Shown here piece by piece: positions 10,806-23,034 of a stretch of DNA of 64,000 bases. The notes beneath the pieces were generated by a model that saw only the letters and a list, made by a program, of their open reading frames with translations, did no database searches and was not told the DNA's origin. The DNA is taken from NCBI GenBank assembly GCA_031841125.1, contig CM063112.1:22222603-22286602 (forward strand), in the 5' to 3' direction. The DNA is from Acanthococcus lagerstroemiae (lineage: Eukaryota; Arthropoda; Insecta; Hemiptera; Eriococcidae). Within the stretch, counting starts at the first letter, position 1. The number at the start of each line of letters is the position of its first letter. Position numbers and translations under genes: made by a program.

Positions 10806-11075
10806 TGTGCCAAAGTAAAGACATAAAAATATCAAAATGGTTTCCATGGAAATGATAATTCCTTTTCGTTCCTCCTCAAATGTAATGTTTTCCCCCTTTT
10901 TGTGTTATACTCATGGCTGGAATGTGCCAAAGTAAAGAAAATGAAATGTCAAAATAAATTTCCATGGAAATGGTTATTTCATTTCTCCCGAGAACGTAAC
11001 GCGTAAAACGTCACGCGAAAAAGTAACGTTTTTTCGGTTTGTGTGCCAAAGCAAAGACATGAAAATGTCAAAAGT
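10806..11075. repeat. Tandem repeat, about 117-bp unit, 2.3 copies
   Basis: GTGCCAAAGTAAAGACAT starts units near 10808, 10924 and 11042. Each is followed by an A-rich stretch with TGTCAAAA and, in the first two, TTTCCATGGAAATG. The array adjoins the foldback element. Confidence 0.7.
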
Positions 11076-11137
11076 GTCTTAAGACCGAGGGGGTTGCGTT
11101 GAAAAAGAGCATGTAGACAGAGCCGGTTTGAGCAGTT

Positions 11138-11490
11138 TATACTCAGGGGGGGGGGGTCTGAATAATAGAAATGCCAAATTTCCAAATAGAAATTTTAGTC
11201 ACATTTTTCCAACTTTTTGAACCATCAAAGCACAATAAAAAGCTTTAGACTTTTTGGAACTTTCCAACTTCTTAACTGAAAATTGTCAACTAAGCTGCCA
11301 AGTAAGCCATGAAAGCAAAAAAAAAAAACTTGTCGAATTTTTCCAACTTTTTCATTCGGTATTTCAAAACAAACTGCGAAATTGTTGTGTAAAAGAAATA
11401 TCAGTTTCAAAAGTGTTACCAAATTGAGCAGAATGTTGCCAAAATTGCCAAATGAAACATGACTAGGGGTGTGACACCCCCCCCCATCGT
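11138..11490. repeat. G/C-tract repeat with TTCCAACTT interior
   Basis: A run of ten G near 11148 and a run of nine C near 11478 bound an interior with several TTTTTCCAACTT phrases. The right end reads GGGGTGTGACACCCC. It resembles the repeats at 42.1 and 59.7 kb in style, not closely in sequence. Probably a decayed MITE. Confidence 0.4.
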
Positions 11491-11612
11491 TCGCGGCCTT
11501 GCATGTAGATTTGAAAGACTGGATAAAAATTTTTTCCGTAAAGCGTTTTTATCATTGCTTTTTGAACAGCCCTTGTATTTGCACAAAGGATATTGTGGAG
11601 CTTCGTTGAATT

Positions 11613-12116
11613 TACGAAATATCGACAACTGGACGCTGTTCAGCAAAAGGGAACCAACTAGCAAAATCCGCTTTTTGAGAACACGTGATTCGAAGTTCAA
11701 GAGCCATGTAGAAACTATATGGCATTGCGTTTACTGATAAGCTTTTTCAACGTGAGTACAAATTTTTGAATCGGGGGCCCAATTTTGAAAAATTCTACGT
11801 TTTACGCTCGTTCCTACGATACCAATAACTCATTTTGTTTACAAATGTTAGTTGGTTCCCTTTTGTTGAACAGCGTCCAACTTAGAGCAAAATAGTGTTA
11901 TCTATATTTTATATAAACTGGCAGAAAAGGGAGAAGTTTTCAATAATCTTATCACTCCTGTGTTACAAAATTGGAACGTCATGCCTACGTACAGTTGATA
12001 TTTTGCTAGCATCAACGTCCAGTGTTGCACATAATAGAATGTGAAATTTTCTTTCCAGACTCATTTCCCCCCAAAAATGTAGACAACACTATTTTGCTCT
12101 AAGGTGTCGATATTCT
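11613..12116. mobile_element. Palindromic element interrupted by another (outer element)
   Basis: The right arm, 12082-12114, reads as the reverse complement of AATATCGACACCTTAGAGC plus AAAATAGTGTT. The left arm shows the same text but split: AAATATCGACAAC ends at 11629, and ACTTAGAGCAAAATAGTG resumes at 11880. The gap is filled by the inner element 11630-11879. Confidence 0.7.
11630..11879. mobile_element. MITE with TGGACGCTGTT ends (inner element)
   Basis: The left end TGGACGCTGTTCAGCAAAAG and the right end TTTTGTTGAACAGCGTCCA are inverted repeats of about 32 bp including mismatches. The element is 250 bp. It sits inside one arm of a larger palindrome, with AC on each side as the only duplication. 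A partial relative lies at 49975-50150. Confidence 0.75.
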
Positions 12117-14780
12117 TAGTTTTTTGTTTTTTATTGTTGTTTTTTAAAGCTCCACTTGGCCATTTACGGGAGACTGGGGGGGGCACAAAAGTAAGGGAAA
12201 CCTATTGACTACTTAAAAATAGTAAAATAAAAACTAAATAAGAGAAAAAGAGACAGACAGACAGACACGAGGGGGAAGAGAAGCAGAGGAAGGAGGAGGT
12301 TTGAAGGAGATGATGGATGGGAAGGGTGGGAACACAAGATATGTGTATCAGAATGAAAGCAATGGTAGGTAGTGGTGTGAAGAGTGAACATCAGGTGAGT
12401 TATAGAAAGACAGGTAACTGGGGCAGTATTTTTCTGCGTAATTCTGTAGTTCTTAGACAAAAGATATCAATTTCTGGAGACTGTAGTGCTAATTTATTAT
12501 ACCTACAGATGAAGAATTGAGTCCAGTCCACTAGAACGGTAACTTTCGATTCGGGCGGTAATAACATGAAACAGCTCCCCTGTCCTGTTTGGGTGGGATG
12601 GTACTTTAATGCCTCTTCGACTTAGTTGGAAGGGAGCGTCTATTTTACTATGAAGAAGTTTGTATACATATAATAACGAAAATAGCTGGTGCCTTACCAT
12701 CAAAGTGTCCATTTCAAAGCCTTTAACCAAATCTTTGTATGGGATATCTAGTGGATAATATTCAAACACTTTTTTATGCAAATACTTTAGAAATTTCTTT
12801 TGGAGTTTTTCAATCTATTGTATTCCAGTTTTCTTATACGGGCTCCAGATTACACTTCCAAATTCTAGATGTGATCTCACGTATGCGAAGTAAAAGTAAT
12901 TTTCTCACATTTTTTCTAATTTAAAGGCAAACCATTTTCTACACTCCATTGTACAAGTGCATCAAGGTCCTGTTCCTGTTACATGAATTCGAAATTTTGT
13001 AATTTCAATCTCAATTTCTGAACTCGATATACTTTTTTACTTTTGCTGTCAAACTGACTGAAAGATGAACATCGTTATCAAAAGCACTTTTTTCATAACA
13101 CCTGTGAAGCCAAACTTTTGTTAGAACAAAAACCTAATGATGTGACGGTAAATCGGTATATTGAGTGAGGTTAACGATAGGACAAGACCAAACATATTTT
13201 CGATTTCTGTAAGACTGTACGACAGCATAGTTCTCTAGATATTCTTCGTATTGACCGGACGCCAAATCTTATTCACTGATTTTACAAAACGCCAACATCG
13301 ACGCCTCTCCCCTGCAAGTAGGCCACTCTAGCTCAATTATTTACCCGTCAAGGAATACTTGAAAGGGCTAAACCCCTGACTCACGTCCATAAATACGGTC
13401 AAGGCTCGAACAGTTATAATATTTGGTCATATCAAGAGAAATCTCTCTTCCTGCAGTGGACGGCGATCGTGCGTACCATGGTACATATAATTGCCATTAC
13501 TAAGCAGCCATTACCTTTCTCAAGAGCTGCAGTCGAACAATGAGTCATGGTGTACTTGAAACTATACAGAAAAGTGTATTTGTCGATCTAGGTAATTACA
13601 TGGTGCTAATTAGTGCGCTCGGTCGTGTTTTTCGTACATAAAGCCCGGAAGGAGGCGTTATTAACGACCGAAACAGAGGCGGTCTGTATCAATCTAGTAA
13701 ATCTGGCAATAATTTATATTCGGCGATATTCGGATTTCGGCACTTCAGTAGGGGCGGGGTATTGTACAGTTTTTCTGCTTGGTATAACCTTTGCTAATAA
13801 TTATCGGCGGTATGGCGCAAAATATGAATGTTCTAAGAGACTTTTGGTGTTACAATTGCGTAAATCTGATTTCACGAAACTCTTTGTGGATCTTGGTGTT
13901 GAGTATCTTACAAGGTACAATGAGCGATTATATAGCTCTAGAAGGTTGGGTATGGTGTAAGCACGTCTGAGGGGACAAGAGTTACGAGCGCCCTCGAACA
14001 GGGAACCCTCAAGAAAGTAGTGCTGATGTTCTTCCTGAGTGCGAATTAGGTTTCCCCGCCTGTTGTATTTTTCGTAAATATTTTCACGAATTCGTTTGTA
14101 TGACCAACAGCCAATGTACCTCCAAAGAACAAAGATAAAATTTAACGATTTTTGTAAAACTAGTGTTCAATTTTTTCGCGGAGCAGGCTCCGTCTTAGCG
14201 TGTTTAGTGGCCGTTATACGTTTAAATGTAACAGTAAATTAATAATCATGCGTTTTGAAAATAGTTCGCGAAAAAATTTCAAATTCCCTGAACACGTTCA
14301 TGCATATTCATTAGTACAGTTAGTTGAATTTTTTTGAACGTGTTTCTCTTGACTTGATTAATTGTTGGCTTATTGAAGAGATAATCTGACTGCTTCACGT
14401 GTAAGTGAAATTGTAGTTCGAATAAAAACCGAGTATACGCTTTCAAATAGAGGCAAGACGGGGATTAACAAGCTTGCGAGGAAGTGCTTCGATTTTTGAG
14501 AGTGTTTGAGGACTTACTAGAAACCAGAAAGTTCTAACATAATAAAGTTTATTATACCTTATTTCTTCAGATTGTTAAACAGACTGTTTTACTAACTGGA
14601 AGACGGGAGACTAAGAAACCCAACCCTGACGAGGGGGATATACCCCGGGCCCGGACTTTTAGGGGGCTCGATATTTTCAAAAGGCTTGAATTTCAAATTT
14701 TACTGCTACATCATTCATTTTATTAGTTGTTAATACAGCTCTGATTCAAGGAAGTCGCCCCTCTAATCGGCCCACCGTAG
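12117..14780. other. Anonymous sequence
   Basis: A purine-rich microsatellite zone with GACA repeats is at 12240-12340. A 115-codon plus-strand frame at 13613-13960 is the longest open frame here, but I recognise no domain in it and cannot call it a gene. The rest is AT-rich and shows no structure I can support. Confidence 0.4.
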
Positions 14781-15640
14781 GGTACGAGCCTCCATCACAA
14801 TTTGCCACCTTTTCCTATCTTGTACTATACTCACCCACTGAAGTCCTACCGCTTTTATTATTTCGTATACCCATCGAGTCGCTGGTCGGCCTTTCCTTCT
14901 CTTCTGGTCGTATGGAATCCATACCGATATCTCCAAATTTCATCTGTTGGGCTCCCCCCTCGCTATATATGACCCGCTTATTTTATCTTCAACGATTTGC
15001 TCGTGTAACCCATATCTTTAGTCCCTGGTTTTTCCCCTTATTTTTGCTATACTTATCTTGTCTTTCAGTTTTATTCCTGAAATACTCCTTAAAGTGGCGA
15101 AGTGTATGTTTTTTAGTTTTTGTATTTGAGTTTTTATTGCTGCCCATGGCTGCGCTCCGTATGGTAGGACTGGGATGACACAGCTTTCTCGTATTTTATT
15201 TTTTACCCTGATGCTAATTTTGCTATTTTTCAGTATCGTTTTCTGGGCCCAGAAGGCTTTCCATGCGTGTGATACCCGTCCTTTTATTTCCCTATCTCTT
15301 CTGTTTTCAAATGACGGTTGCTGTCCCAAGTATTTACCCTTCAAATTTTGTCCCCTCTATAACTATTTCTTTACTGTTCGGGTCGTTCGTCATTACTTCG
15401 GTTTTCGACAGATTCATTCTTTGTCCCGTCTTTTTGCTTTCCACTCCAGTTCCTTCATAATTCTTCCCCACCATGACTATATCATCTGCAAACCTGAGAT
15501 TACTCCATTGATTCTAATACGCTTGCCATCTCAGTTCTTTTTCTGCAATACATATTCCAGCACACTGTTAAATATGTTTGGGGAAAGGGGGAGTCCCCCT
15601 GTCTTACGCCTTTATGTATTCTAAATTTCTTCCCTCTACA
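14780..15640 (-). pseudogene. Decayed LINE, C-terminal part of the reverse transcriptase
   Basis: Minus-strand translation around 15018-15344 gives YLGQQ, then RVSHAWKAFWAQKTIL and PVLPYGAQPWA. These match the post-catalytic YLG block and the LPYGAE.W block of LINEs related to the 54.3-kb relic. The piece at 15470-15500 is the weak remains of the FADD region. The far end (14780-14900) translates as a Trp-rich C-terminus. Several frames are involved, so the copy is dead. Confidence 0.7.
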
Positions 15641-15801
15641 TCATACTGTACATCAAATCAGCAATCACTCCTAACACCATGGTAGAAACCTCTTATCCCA
15701 CGGCTTATAATTTCTTCCGTCTAACAAAAGAACAAAATGAACTGGAAGGAGAAAGGAGCCTGTGGAAATTCCCCTCAGGCCCTCTTTTTCTCTCTACGGG
15801 G
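15641..15801. repeat. Dispersed repeat, inverted partner at 31463-31640
   Basis: The text ATCATACTGTACATCAAATC, then ACAAAAGAACAAAATGAACT and GTGGAAATTCCCCT, is found as the reverse complement at 31463-31640 with an internal indel. It is an interspersed repeat whose class I cannot tell. It abuts the LINE relic and may be carried by it. Confidence 0.6.
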
Positions 15802-15949
15802 CTGAAGAAACCTGATAATTTTCAACACAATGAAAATTGCCACTGTTGTTGTTGCAACTGTTAAGTGAACCTTGCCTCTGACCCTCAGGAAATGGGATAG
15901 GAAGCCAAATTTCGTTAACACCAGAAAGAACACAAAAATGTCAAAAATC

Positions 15950-16220
15950 CAGTGGCAAATCTTTGGGGGGGGGTGTTCGAGCACCCCCACCAGGCCGAAG
16001 AAGATGAAAAAACCGCTTGAGTTTTGAGTTTTTCTCCTGGTTTTGAGTGTCTGCAGCACTACAGTCTACAATGTTCATTTTGAAACGATTTAATCACATT
16101 ATGAAACTTGTCTTCAGAAACTACTTCAAATGACATCCATCTCGGTTTTCTAGGGGGCGAAGGTGGAAAAAGTTTTATTTTCAGAACACCCTCCTTGGAA
16201 AATTTCTATATCCGTCACTG
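15950..16220 (+). mobile_element. hAT-type MITE (CAGTGGCGGATC family), copy 1
   Basis: The ends are CAGTGGCAAATCT and ATATCCGTCACTG. It is flanked by a perfect 8-bp duplication, CAAAAATC, at 15942-15949 and 16221-16228, the hallmark size for hAT. The 271-bp body has a G run near the left end and the diagnostic stretch TTTTGAAACGATTTAATCAC. Copies 2 and 3 are at 23718 and 53859. Confidence 0.9.
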
Positions 16221-16228
16221 CAAAAATC

Positions 16229-17340
16229 TGCTAACAAAATGTATATATTAACTAGATTAAGGAGCCTTTTTCATTAAATTTTTCTAAAGAGGCAAATCAA
16301 TGCTAAGAAATAAGGGAAGGAATTTGGTAAGTTGCGAGGTACAATCTAACATCAGTCTATCTTAAAAACCGGAGGCGGAACATCCTTCCAAAGTTCAAAA
16401 AATTTGTATTTCAAATACAATGTGATAGCAAAATTTCACTTCGAGAACTTTCTTGAAAATGGTTACAGTGATGGCGTTGAAAATGTTAAACACTAGTTTA
16501 ATTTTTCAGTGCCATTTAAATGGATACGAAACTGAAACATTCGAAAAATTTGTTCAGGAAATGATGTCTCGGGTATCAGGTGGATACTTCAAATTAACAG
16601 TCGAATTTTGAAGACTCCTCTTCAATAGAAACTGCAAGTTAGCGTAATTCAAGAAGAAAAAACTTTGGTTTAAAAAAAAAAGTATCTGTGGGTTTCTAGA
16701 TTACAGAGAACTGATCACATTTTTACTATCAATTGGAAGTACAAAATAAAACTTAAATCTTAATCTTCAAGGGTCTGATGAGAGGGAGAAACTAAGGAGA
16801 AAATTCCTTAGGTTCAGATTTCTAAGCACTCGGGAGGCGTTCTATCTCTACGTCCCTTGAATATCTTCTAACAGTCACACAGGAAGAAACCCCATATGGT
16901 AATTCCTCCTTCTCCTCGGGTGTTGTTTCTCTTTTCACAATCCTAATGGTCCGTACCAAATGGATCAAATTTCTAGCACTGATTTTCTATTAGTAACCCT
17001 CGACGTATTAGCATTTCAAGGTGATGGGGCAGTGGTGCATTCAGAAAGCATTCCTGTGGTGATGAAGCATTTCAGAATGTGTGGGAATTAAACAACCTGC
17101 CTCTCTAAGTATTTGAATCATTTTTACATCATCAGTGTGTAAGAATTGAGCAATCTCCCACTCTGAGTATTTGGACCATTTTCATGCCTTCAAGATAGTA
17201 TGTGAGTGAGTGTATGCATAAAATACCTGAAATTTTCAACGATTTCTGCTAAAATAAAAACATCTTCCAAAATGAGCTATTAATCTTTTTAATTCACAAG
17301 ATTGGGCAATAATCTTTCAACAATTTTAACGTTCATCTGG
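16229..17340. other. Anonymous AT-rich sequence
   Basis: No open frame or repeat stands out. Short phrases such as GCATTTCA (16.99-17.16 kb) recur by chance or very old duplication. Confidence 0.3.
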
Positions 17341-17384
17341 ATACCATTGTATTTTTTCTCCGGAGGGGAGACATTCCTGAAGAC

Positions 17385-17770
17385 TAGCTGAGACTTTTCA
17401 GTGGTACTTCAAAAAGCTTTCAGACTTTCTTTGACATATTTAGGCTCTTTAAGCCCTTCTTAAACTTCACACAGACAGACAACACCGTTCAAGACTTGTT
17501 TAAAAATTCAGCTACCGTGTTTTGAGATTTGCTAAGACTCTTCAGGACTCGAAGATTTTCAACGCATTTTCAAACCAGATCAAAACTTTCTAAGATTCTT
17601 TCAAACTCATCAAAACGTGTGTCAAGATTCGTTTAAAACATTTAAGATTTTTAAAAAACTTCTGAAACATGTGATTTGTCTAAGGCTTGCTAAGACTGTC
17701 CAAAGTTCATTTAAGACTTTCTAGACTTTTCCGTATTTGCTGAAGATTTTTTGGGACTGTGTAAGACTTT
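17385..17770. repeat. AGACTT-rich degenerate repeat tract
   Basis: Phrases of the form AAGACTT, GAGACTT and AGACTCTTCAGGACTC recur every 15-30 bases on the plus strand. The same vocabulary fills 22.3-24.6 kb and, in reverse complement, 27.3-28.1, 30.4-31.2 and 31.9-32.1 kb. Confidence 0.5.
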
Positions 17771-18177
17771 TGCTGCTTTGTTTCAAACAATACAACTTTC
17801 CCCAGAGGTTCACTATTTTAGGAGTATTTTCAATTCGAATTTTTCTCTTTGGGAGGGACAATTGTACCCCTTGTCATACTCATGTATCCGTGCGAGGATA
17901 GTGACAGGAGCAGAATAGTTTCTTCATTAACATATCTTCGGAAGTTGTGGGGGAAAATCCTAAATTCTAAAAGAGGTCGACTCCTCTCCCCTTCCCTAGG
18001 TTCTTAGTTAGCTTAAATTCCTATCCAGATACGTGGAGAAACACTGTGTGTGTGTTTGTAGGGGGCGGGGGTGTTGTTTTTCATCAAAAATGTGAATTCT
18101 GTTCACTAGAAGAGGAAGTCTTCACTTTTTAAAGTTTTCTAAAATTGAAGATTCCTTTATGCCCTGAATTCTAGGCG

Positions 18178-18415
18178 AGCGCTCAGGGAGCGTGGACCTC
18201 GGTCAGCAGGGAACCCCATGGTGGCCCTTGCAGGGCGCGTGCACCGTTGCGGCACGGAGAAATGGGGACTCGGGCCCGGCCCCAAGGCGTCCTTTCAGCC
18301 ACTGATGCGATACTCGAAAGGGTAGTTTCCGGGGCTGGGGATACGGTGTCATAGGGGCCACTTTGGCATGCGTGCATCGCCATACGTCCCACCACACCAT
18401 GCCAAGTTCACAAAT
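18178..18415 (+). pseudogene. 3' end of an R1-clade LINE (5'-truncated relic)
   Basis: This GC-richer block is the plus-strand counterpart of the 3' untranslated end of the R1 element at 28099-30233. Shared text includes CTCGGTCAGCAGGG, GTGGCCCTTG, ACTCGGGCC and, at the end, GCATGCGTGCATCGCCATAC. Only about 240 bases of the 3' end are present. It has no poly(A) tail, like the other copies. Confidence 0.75.
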
Positions 18416-18630
18416 TTTCAAAATCAACTAAAATAAAAATTTTAATGAATTATTTCTAACAAATAAGTAACTTAAACTCTCCTCTAGTTTTGTCATCTAA
18501 AGCTCTGAATTTCTCGAACTTCATTCGTCAAAATCGACTTTGTCAACTTACCAAAGTACCTGGGGCAATGCTCCCTCATATCTTCACCACCCTTACGCAA
18601 TGTTGTCCGAAACTAGCAAAAATTATGAAA

Positions 18631-18898
18631 TTTTGGTTTTGCAATTGAAGGGTTCTTCGTGAAAACAACCTTAGTCAGTTTTAAAATTTCGACTTTTGCC
18701 GCCAGATAGCGACGTAACTGCTGGTGTTCTGCTGGATGAACAGCCATGGGTGTATAAACAGATGTTACCTTATTCTATGTGCGCTATTTTTTAAAGAGTA
18801 TAATCATTGCGGATATAACGCTATCTGGCGGTAAAGTCGAAATTTCAAAACTAACTAAGATGGTTTTCAGGAAGAACCCTTCAATTTCAAACACCTTT
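18631..18898. mobile_element. Foldback element with 80-bp arms
   Basis: The left arm 18631-18712 (ending TTGCCGCCAGATAGCG) and the right arm 18819-18898 (starting CGCTATCTGGCGGTAA) are reverse complements with a few mismatches and a spacer of about 105 bases. It is non-coding. Confidence 0.75.
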
Positions 18899-20620
18899 TA
18901 ATTTTGACATTGGGAAAAATAATCTGTGTAAATTTCTTCACATCTCCGAAGATCTATTCATTGCTCCTTCGTAGAATTTTCTAACTGAAATTCTGGCATT
19001 CAATTTGTACTGACAGTCAATACTTTCAAATTTAGTTGAAGAGCCCTGCCCTGTTTTCTTGAATTTTGAAGATGGGTAAAGTTTTTGCAGAAGACTTTTT
19101 GCTTATTTCCTAACTGAATGTATAAGTTTTCAGGTTCTGTTGGTAATAGCCCCTTCAATTTCAAGAAAGGCAATATGTTCATACACGTTGGATTCGAGAG
19201 AGGGGCCTCTTAGTTTACCTAAAATATGTCTCTTGAAAAAAACGCATCTCAAGTAGCGCATCCGATTCAACGTGCAGTATTTTTACGTGGCAATCGGTGG
19301 CAGCATCTGCTATGCTTTTTCTCAGTTCTAGGTCATAGGAATTCTTTGGAAATTTTGATATTCGGCCATTTTTTACCAGACATTCTGATGTATATTTCAC
19401 CCAAATGTTCCCATTTTCTCGGAGTAGAGAAAAGCAGAACAAATTAAAGCATTTTGGTTTTTACCGCAGTTTTCATGGAATCTTTCCTAAACTTATTAGA
19501 GGAGCTAATCCTCGTAATTCCAAGAGATCGCCACGTTTACTACGACTATGAAAAAGGGAAAAAAACAATTACTATCCCAGATTAACGAGGCTAAATTTAT
19601 TTTACGACAGCACCAAACTAATTCGCATTGCTTAGGCTTTATTCCATTGTACAAAAGTTCATCATAATCTTTGTTCATTATTCATCACTGATTACTGAAA
19701 TCTAGAAAGTGAAAGATGAATGACGAATCACTGATTGCTGGAAACCGGACTCAGCGAAGATCATGGGAACCGTGTAGACAGTTGAACATAAAATAAAATA
19801 GAATTTCCGGTTGTCACGAATCAAAAATATCAATTACTGAATTCAAAACTGACGACTTATTTCAGAAGGTCATTGTTGTATCTCGACTACTTGAACAAAT
19901 ATTATTAATTTAAATTTACGTAATTTATGTATTTTTACTCTTAGAAACAGACAAAAAGTTACAGCTACAATCAGGGATACACAGAAGTAAGGTTGTGAGA
20001 GGGGGCGGCGGTTCCGATTTTATTACTGCAAAATTAATGTTAATTCTATCAAATGTTGGAATCAATAAACGCGATCTTTACTATTTGAACTTTACGAACG
20101 GGCGAATATATTCGACATCAAAGCTAGTTTCATGGGGAGGGAGATTTAGGAGACATCAATAAGCAAAAAAGTTTAAGTTAGCTGATGTTTCCATTTCCCG
20201 TTTTCCCCTGTTGAAAGTTACTTCACCGATGAAAGTGTAGGGGTAGCCTTCCCCAAACTCTAAGATCACGTACTTCTGAATTTCGAAAAAGATTGGTGAT
20301 TTAGTCTGCATAGCTTCAGCCCTACCTTGCTAGTTTTCGATTCACTCATTTAGCCTCTTCATCATGTATCCTCTCGTTTATTTATTCACTGAAACGTATC
20401 AAGGAGACTGTTTTAGAAGAGGCGGAGGAAAATTTGAATTTCGTTAAGTGCAAACATTTCAAAATAGATATGTGAATGCAGTAAATCAGTCTTCACTTTT
20501 TACATCTAGGAATTCCGAGATGATCATGAGAACAAGTCGTTTAATTTTACTTTTTTTAAAGTAAACTTCCTTCATCAGGACCACGGCCAGCAAGTTTTAT
20601 TTATTCATTATTATTTATAT
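18899..20620. other. Anonymous sequence
   Basis: A pair of overlapping opposite frames at 19215-19447 is not recognisable. The rest is AT-rich with no supported feature. Confidence 0.3.
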
Positions 20621-20627
20621 TATTGTG

Positions 20628-22315
20628 TGTGTTGGGGAGGGGGCAAAAATTGAGTGAGGTTCAATTTAACGACGGCTTTGAATTCGTCCCGAAAAGTTGA
20701 ATATTTTTCCCAGGTCCGGCCCCGGAACCATTTCGAAAAAATTTTTATCAAAAAAAGTGCCCGATGTAAAAATTTTAACATTTTCAAAAATTAAAAAAGT
20801 TGAGGTAACCACCTACTCCTTCTGAGTTTTTCTCTCTGAGTTCAAATCCGTTGTCCAAATCTGTGGCTGACCCTCCATTCCCGGGATATAACCAAAAATG
20901 TAGTTGTACTCAGGTTGGACAGACGAGGGGGGCAGACTGGGTCAAAAATTGTGTGTGGATCAATTTTGATGACGGATTTGAATTCGTCTCAAAATTTTGA
21001 ATAATTTTCTGCAGGCCCCGGCCCAAAACCACTTCGAATAATTTTTCGTTGAAAAAGGTGATTGATGTATCCTAATAATATGGTGAAAATTTCAAAATTT
21101 TCAAAAATCAAAAAAGTTTAGAAAATCACTCTACCTACTTAGTTTTTCTCCCTGAGTTCATATTCGTGGTCTAAATCTAGTGCCGATCCTTCGTTCTCGT
21201 GATACATCAAAAAATGTAGTTACATTGTGGGGTAGGGGTAGAGGGCTGGACTGGCTCAAAAATTAAGTGTGGATTAATTTTGACGGCGGATTTGAATTCA
21301 TCTCGCAAGTTTGTATAATTTTCACCCGGTTCCGCTCCGGAAACATCCCGAAAAATTTTTACCTCAAGAAAATACCTGATGTACTGGAGAAATGTTCAAA
21401 ATGTTCGAATTTCGAAAAAATTTTTTATCAAAAAAAGTGCCCGATGTAAAAATTTTAACATTTTCAAAAATTAAAAAAGTTGAGGTATCCACCTATTCCT
21501 ACTCAATGTTTTTTTCCTAAGTTCAAATTCATCATTCAAATCTGGCGCTGACCCACCGTTTCCAAGATACAACCGAAAATGTAGATATACTCAGGGTGGA
21601 GAGGGGGTGGCTGAACCGGGACAATAATTGTGCGAGTGTTGATCAATTTTGACGACGGATTTGAATCCGTTTCGAAAATCTGAATAATTGTCGCCAGGGC
21701 CCGGCCCGAAACCGCCCAAAAAATTTTTCGCCGAAAAAGCGCCTGATTAAAAATTTTAGAATTTTCAAAAAATCAAAAGCATTGAGGTAACCACCTATTC
21801 CTACTTAGTTTTTCTCCCTGAGTTCAAATTCGCTGTCCAAATCTGACGCGGAACCTCCGTTCCCGAGTTACAACCAAAAATGTAATTGTACTCAGGTTGG
21901 ACAGGCGGGATGGGTGGTAGACTGGGTCAGAAGTTGCGTGTGCATCAATTTTGACGAAGGATTTAAATTCGTCTCGAAAATTTGAATTATTTTCTTCAGG
22001 TCCCGGCCCAGAACCACTCCAAATAATTTTTCGTTGAAAAAGGTGCGTGATGTATAAATATGGTGAAAATTTCAAAATTTTCGAAAATCAAAAAGTTGAG
22101 GTATCCACCTATTCCGACTCAATTTTTATTTTTAAGTTCAAATTCATTATCCACATCTAGCGTTGACCCACCGTTTCCGAGATACAACCTAAAATATTCA
22201 AGGTGGAGAGTGGGTGGTTCGACTGGGACAACAATTGTGCGAGTGTTGATCAATTTTGACGATGAATTTGAATTCGTTTCAAAAATCTGAATAACAGTCG
22301 CCAGGGCCCAGTCTG
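20628..22315. repeat. Satellite-like array, about 300-bp unit, about six copies
   Basis: Units begin with variants of GTCAAAAATTGTGTGTGGATC near 20645, 20941, 21257, 21620, 21927 and 22229, so the period is about 295-315 bp, with one longer step. Each carries GACGGATTTGAATTCGTC, a GGCCCGG-containing stretch, an AAAATTTTTC core and a CACCTATTCCTACT-like stretch. The units near 20941 and 21927 share a variant (TCGTTGAAAAAGGTG) that the units between them lack, which hints at a higher-order arrangement. Confidence 0.85.
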
Positions 22316-22342
22316 AAAAAATTGTCTGTGCGTGTGTGTTTA

Positions 22343-22842
22343 TAAATATTTCTTCATACTTGTTGAAGATAAGGTGACCCTTGGTAAGGTTCGTTCCAAC
22401 TTTTTAGCGATTTATTAAAACTATTCAAGATTCATTTGGAATTCTTTATCACATGCAGACTCGCTAAAGACGCTTCAGGACTCTCGGAAACTTAATGAAG
22501 ATTTATTAAGACTCCATGAGACTTCTTAAAGTTCTTCGAGACTCGCTTATGATTCCGTGCGACTCTTAGAGATTTTTTTTTAAAAAGGCCACGACTTTTC
22601 GATATTCTTTTATGTTTGTTAGGGACTTCCTGAGGCTATTTAAAACTTCAGCAGGCTAATTTGAGACTTTAAAAAAAAATTACAGCAGGCCGGTATGGAA
22701 TTTTGTAAAGTATTTGTACAAATGACATTCTGTATCCCTGTTCTAACGCCGTTGTTTAAAACTCGGTGACTGTTCAAGATACTGAAATTTTTTACAACTC
22801 TTCGAGGCTTTGTTACACATTGTCAAAACGTTTATAAATATG
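22343..22842. repeat. 500-bp tandem unit, copy 1 (uninterrupted)
   Basis: The unit starts ATTTCTTCATACTTGTTGAAG and holds many AGACT phrases and the landmark CCCTGTTCTAACGCC, followed by GGTGACTGTTCAAGATACT. Copies 2 and 3 follow directly. This copy lacks the three insertions present in copy 2 and so gives their empty sites. Confidence 0.8.
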
Positions 22843-22868
22843 TATTCATACTTGTTCAAGATGAGGAT

Positions 22869-23034
22869 CAGTGGCGTAGCCCGGGGGAAGGGGGGTTAGG
22901 GTAATGACCCCTTGAGATGAGAATTTTTATATGACTTGATAATTTACATTTTTATTGTTGGAAAACCAGTCTAACTACATTCTTAAAAAATTTTGCTGCC
23001 CCCCCCCCCTGGAAAAATCCTGGCTACGACACTG
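22869..23034. mobile_element. hAT-type MITE, GCGTAGCC end family, inside a tandem unit
   Basis: The ends are CAGTGGCGTAGCC and GGCTACGACACTG. The flanks ATGAGGAT and AGTGAGGT are imperfect copies of the GATAAGGT found intact in tandem copies 1 and 3, so the insertion point is confirmed by those empty sites. A C run of ten is near the right end. Confidence 0.75.

Noticed and set aside
13613..13960. A 115-codon plus-strand frame as a host gene
   Set aside because: No recognisable domain, repeat or splice signals, and the length is within chance for a 64-kb window.
19215..19447. Overlapping opposite-strand frames of about 75 codons
   Set aside because: No domain is recognisable on either strand, and such overlapping pairs are common by chance.
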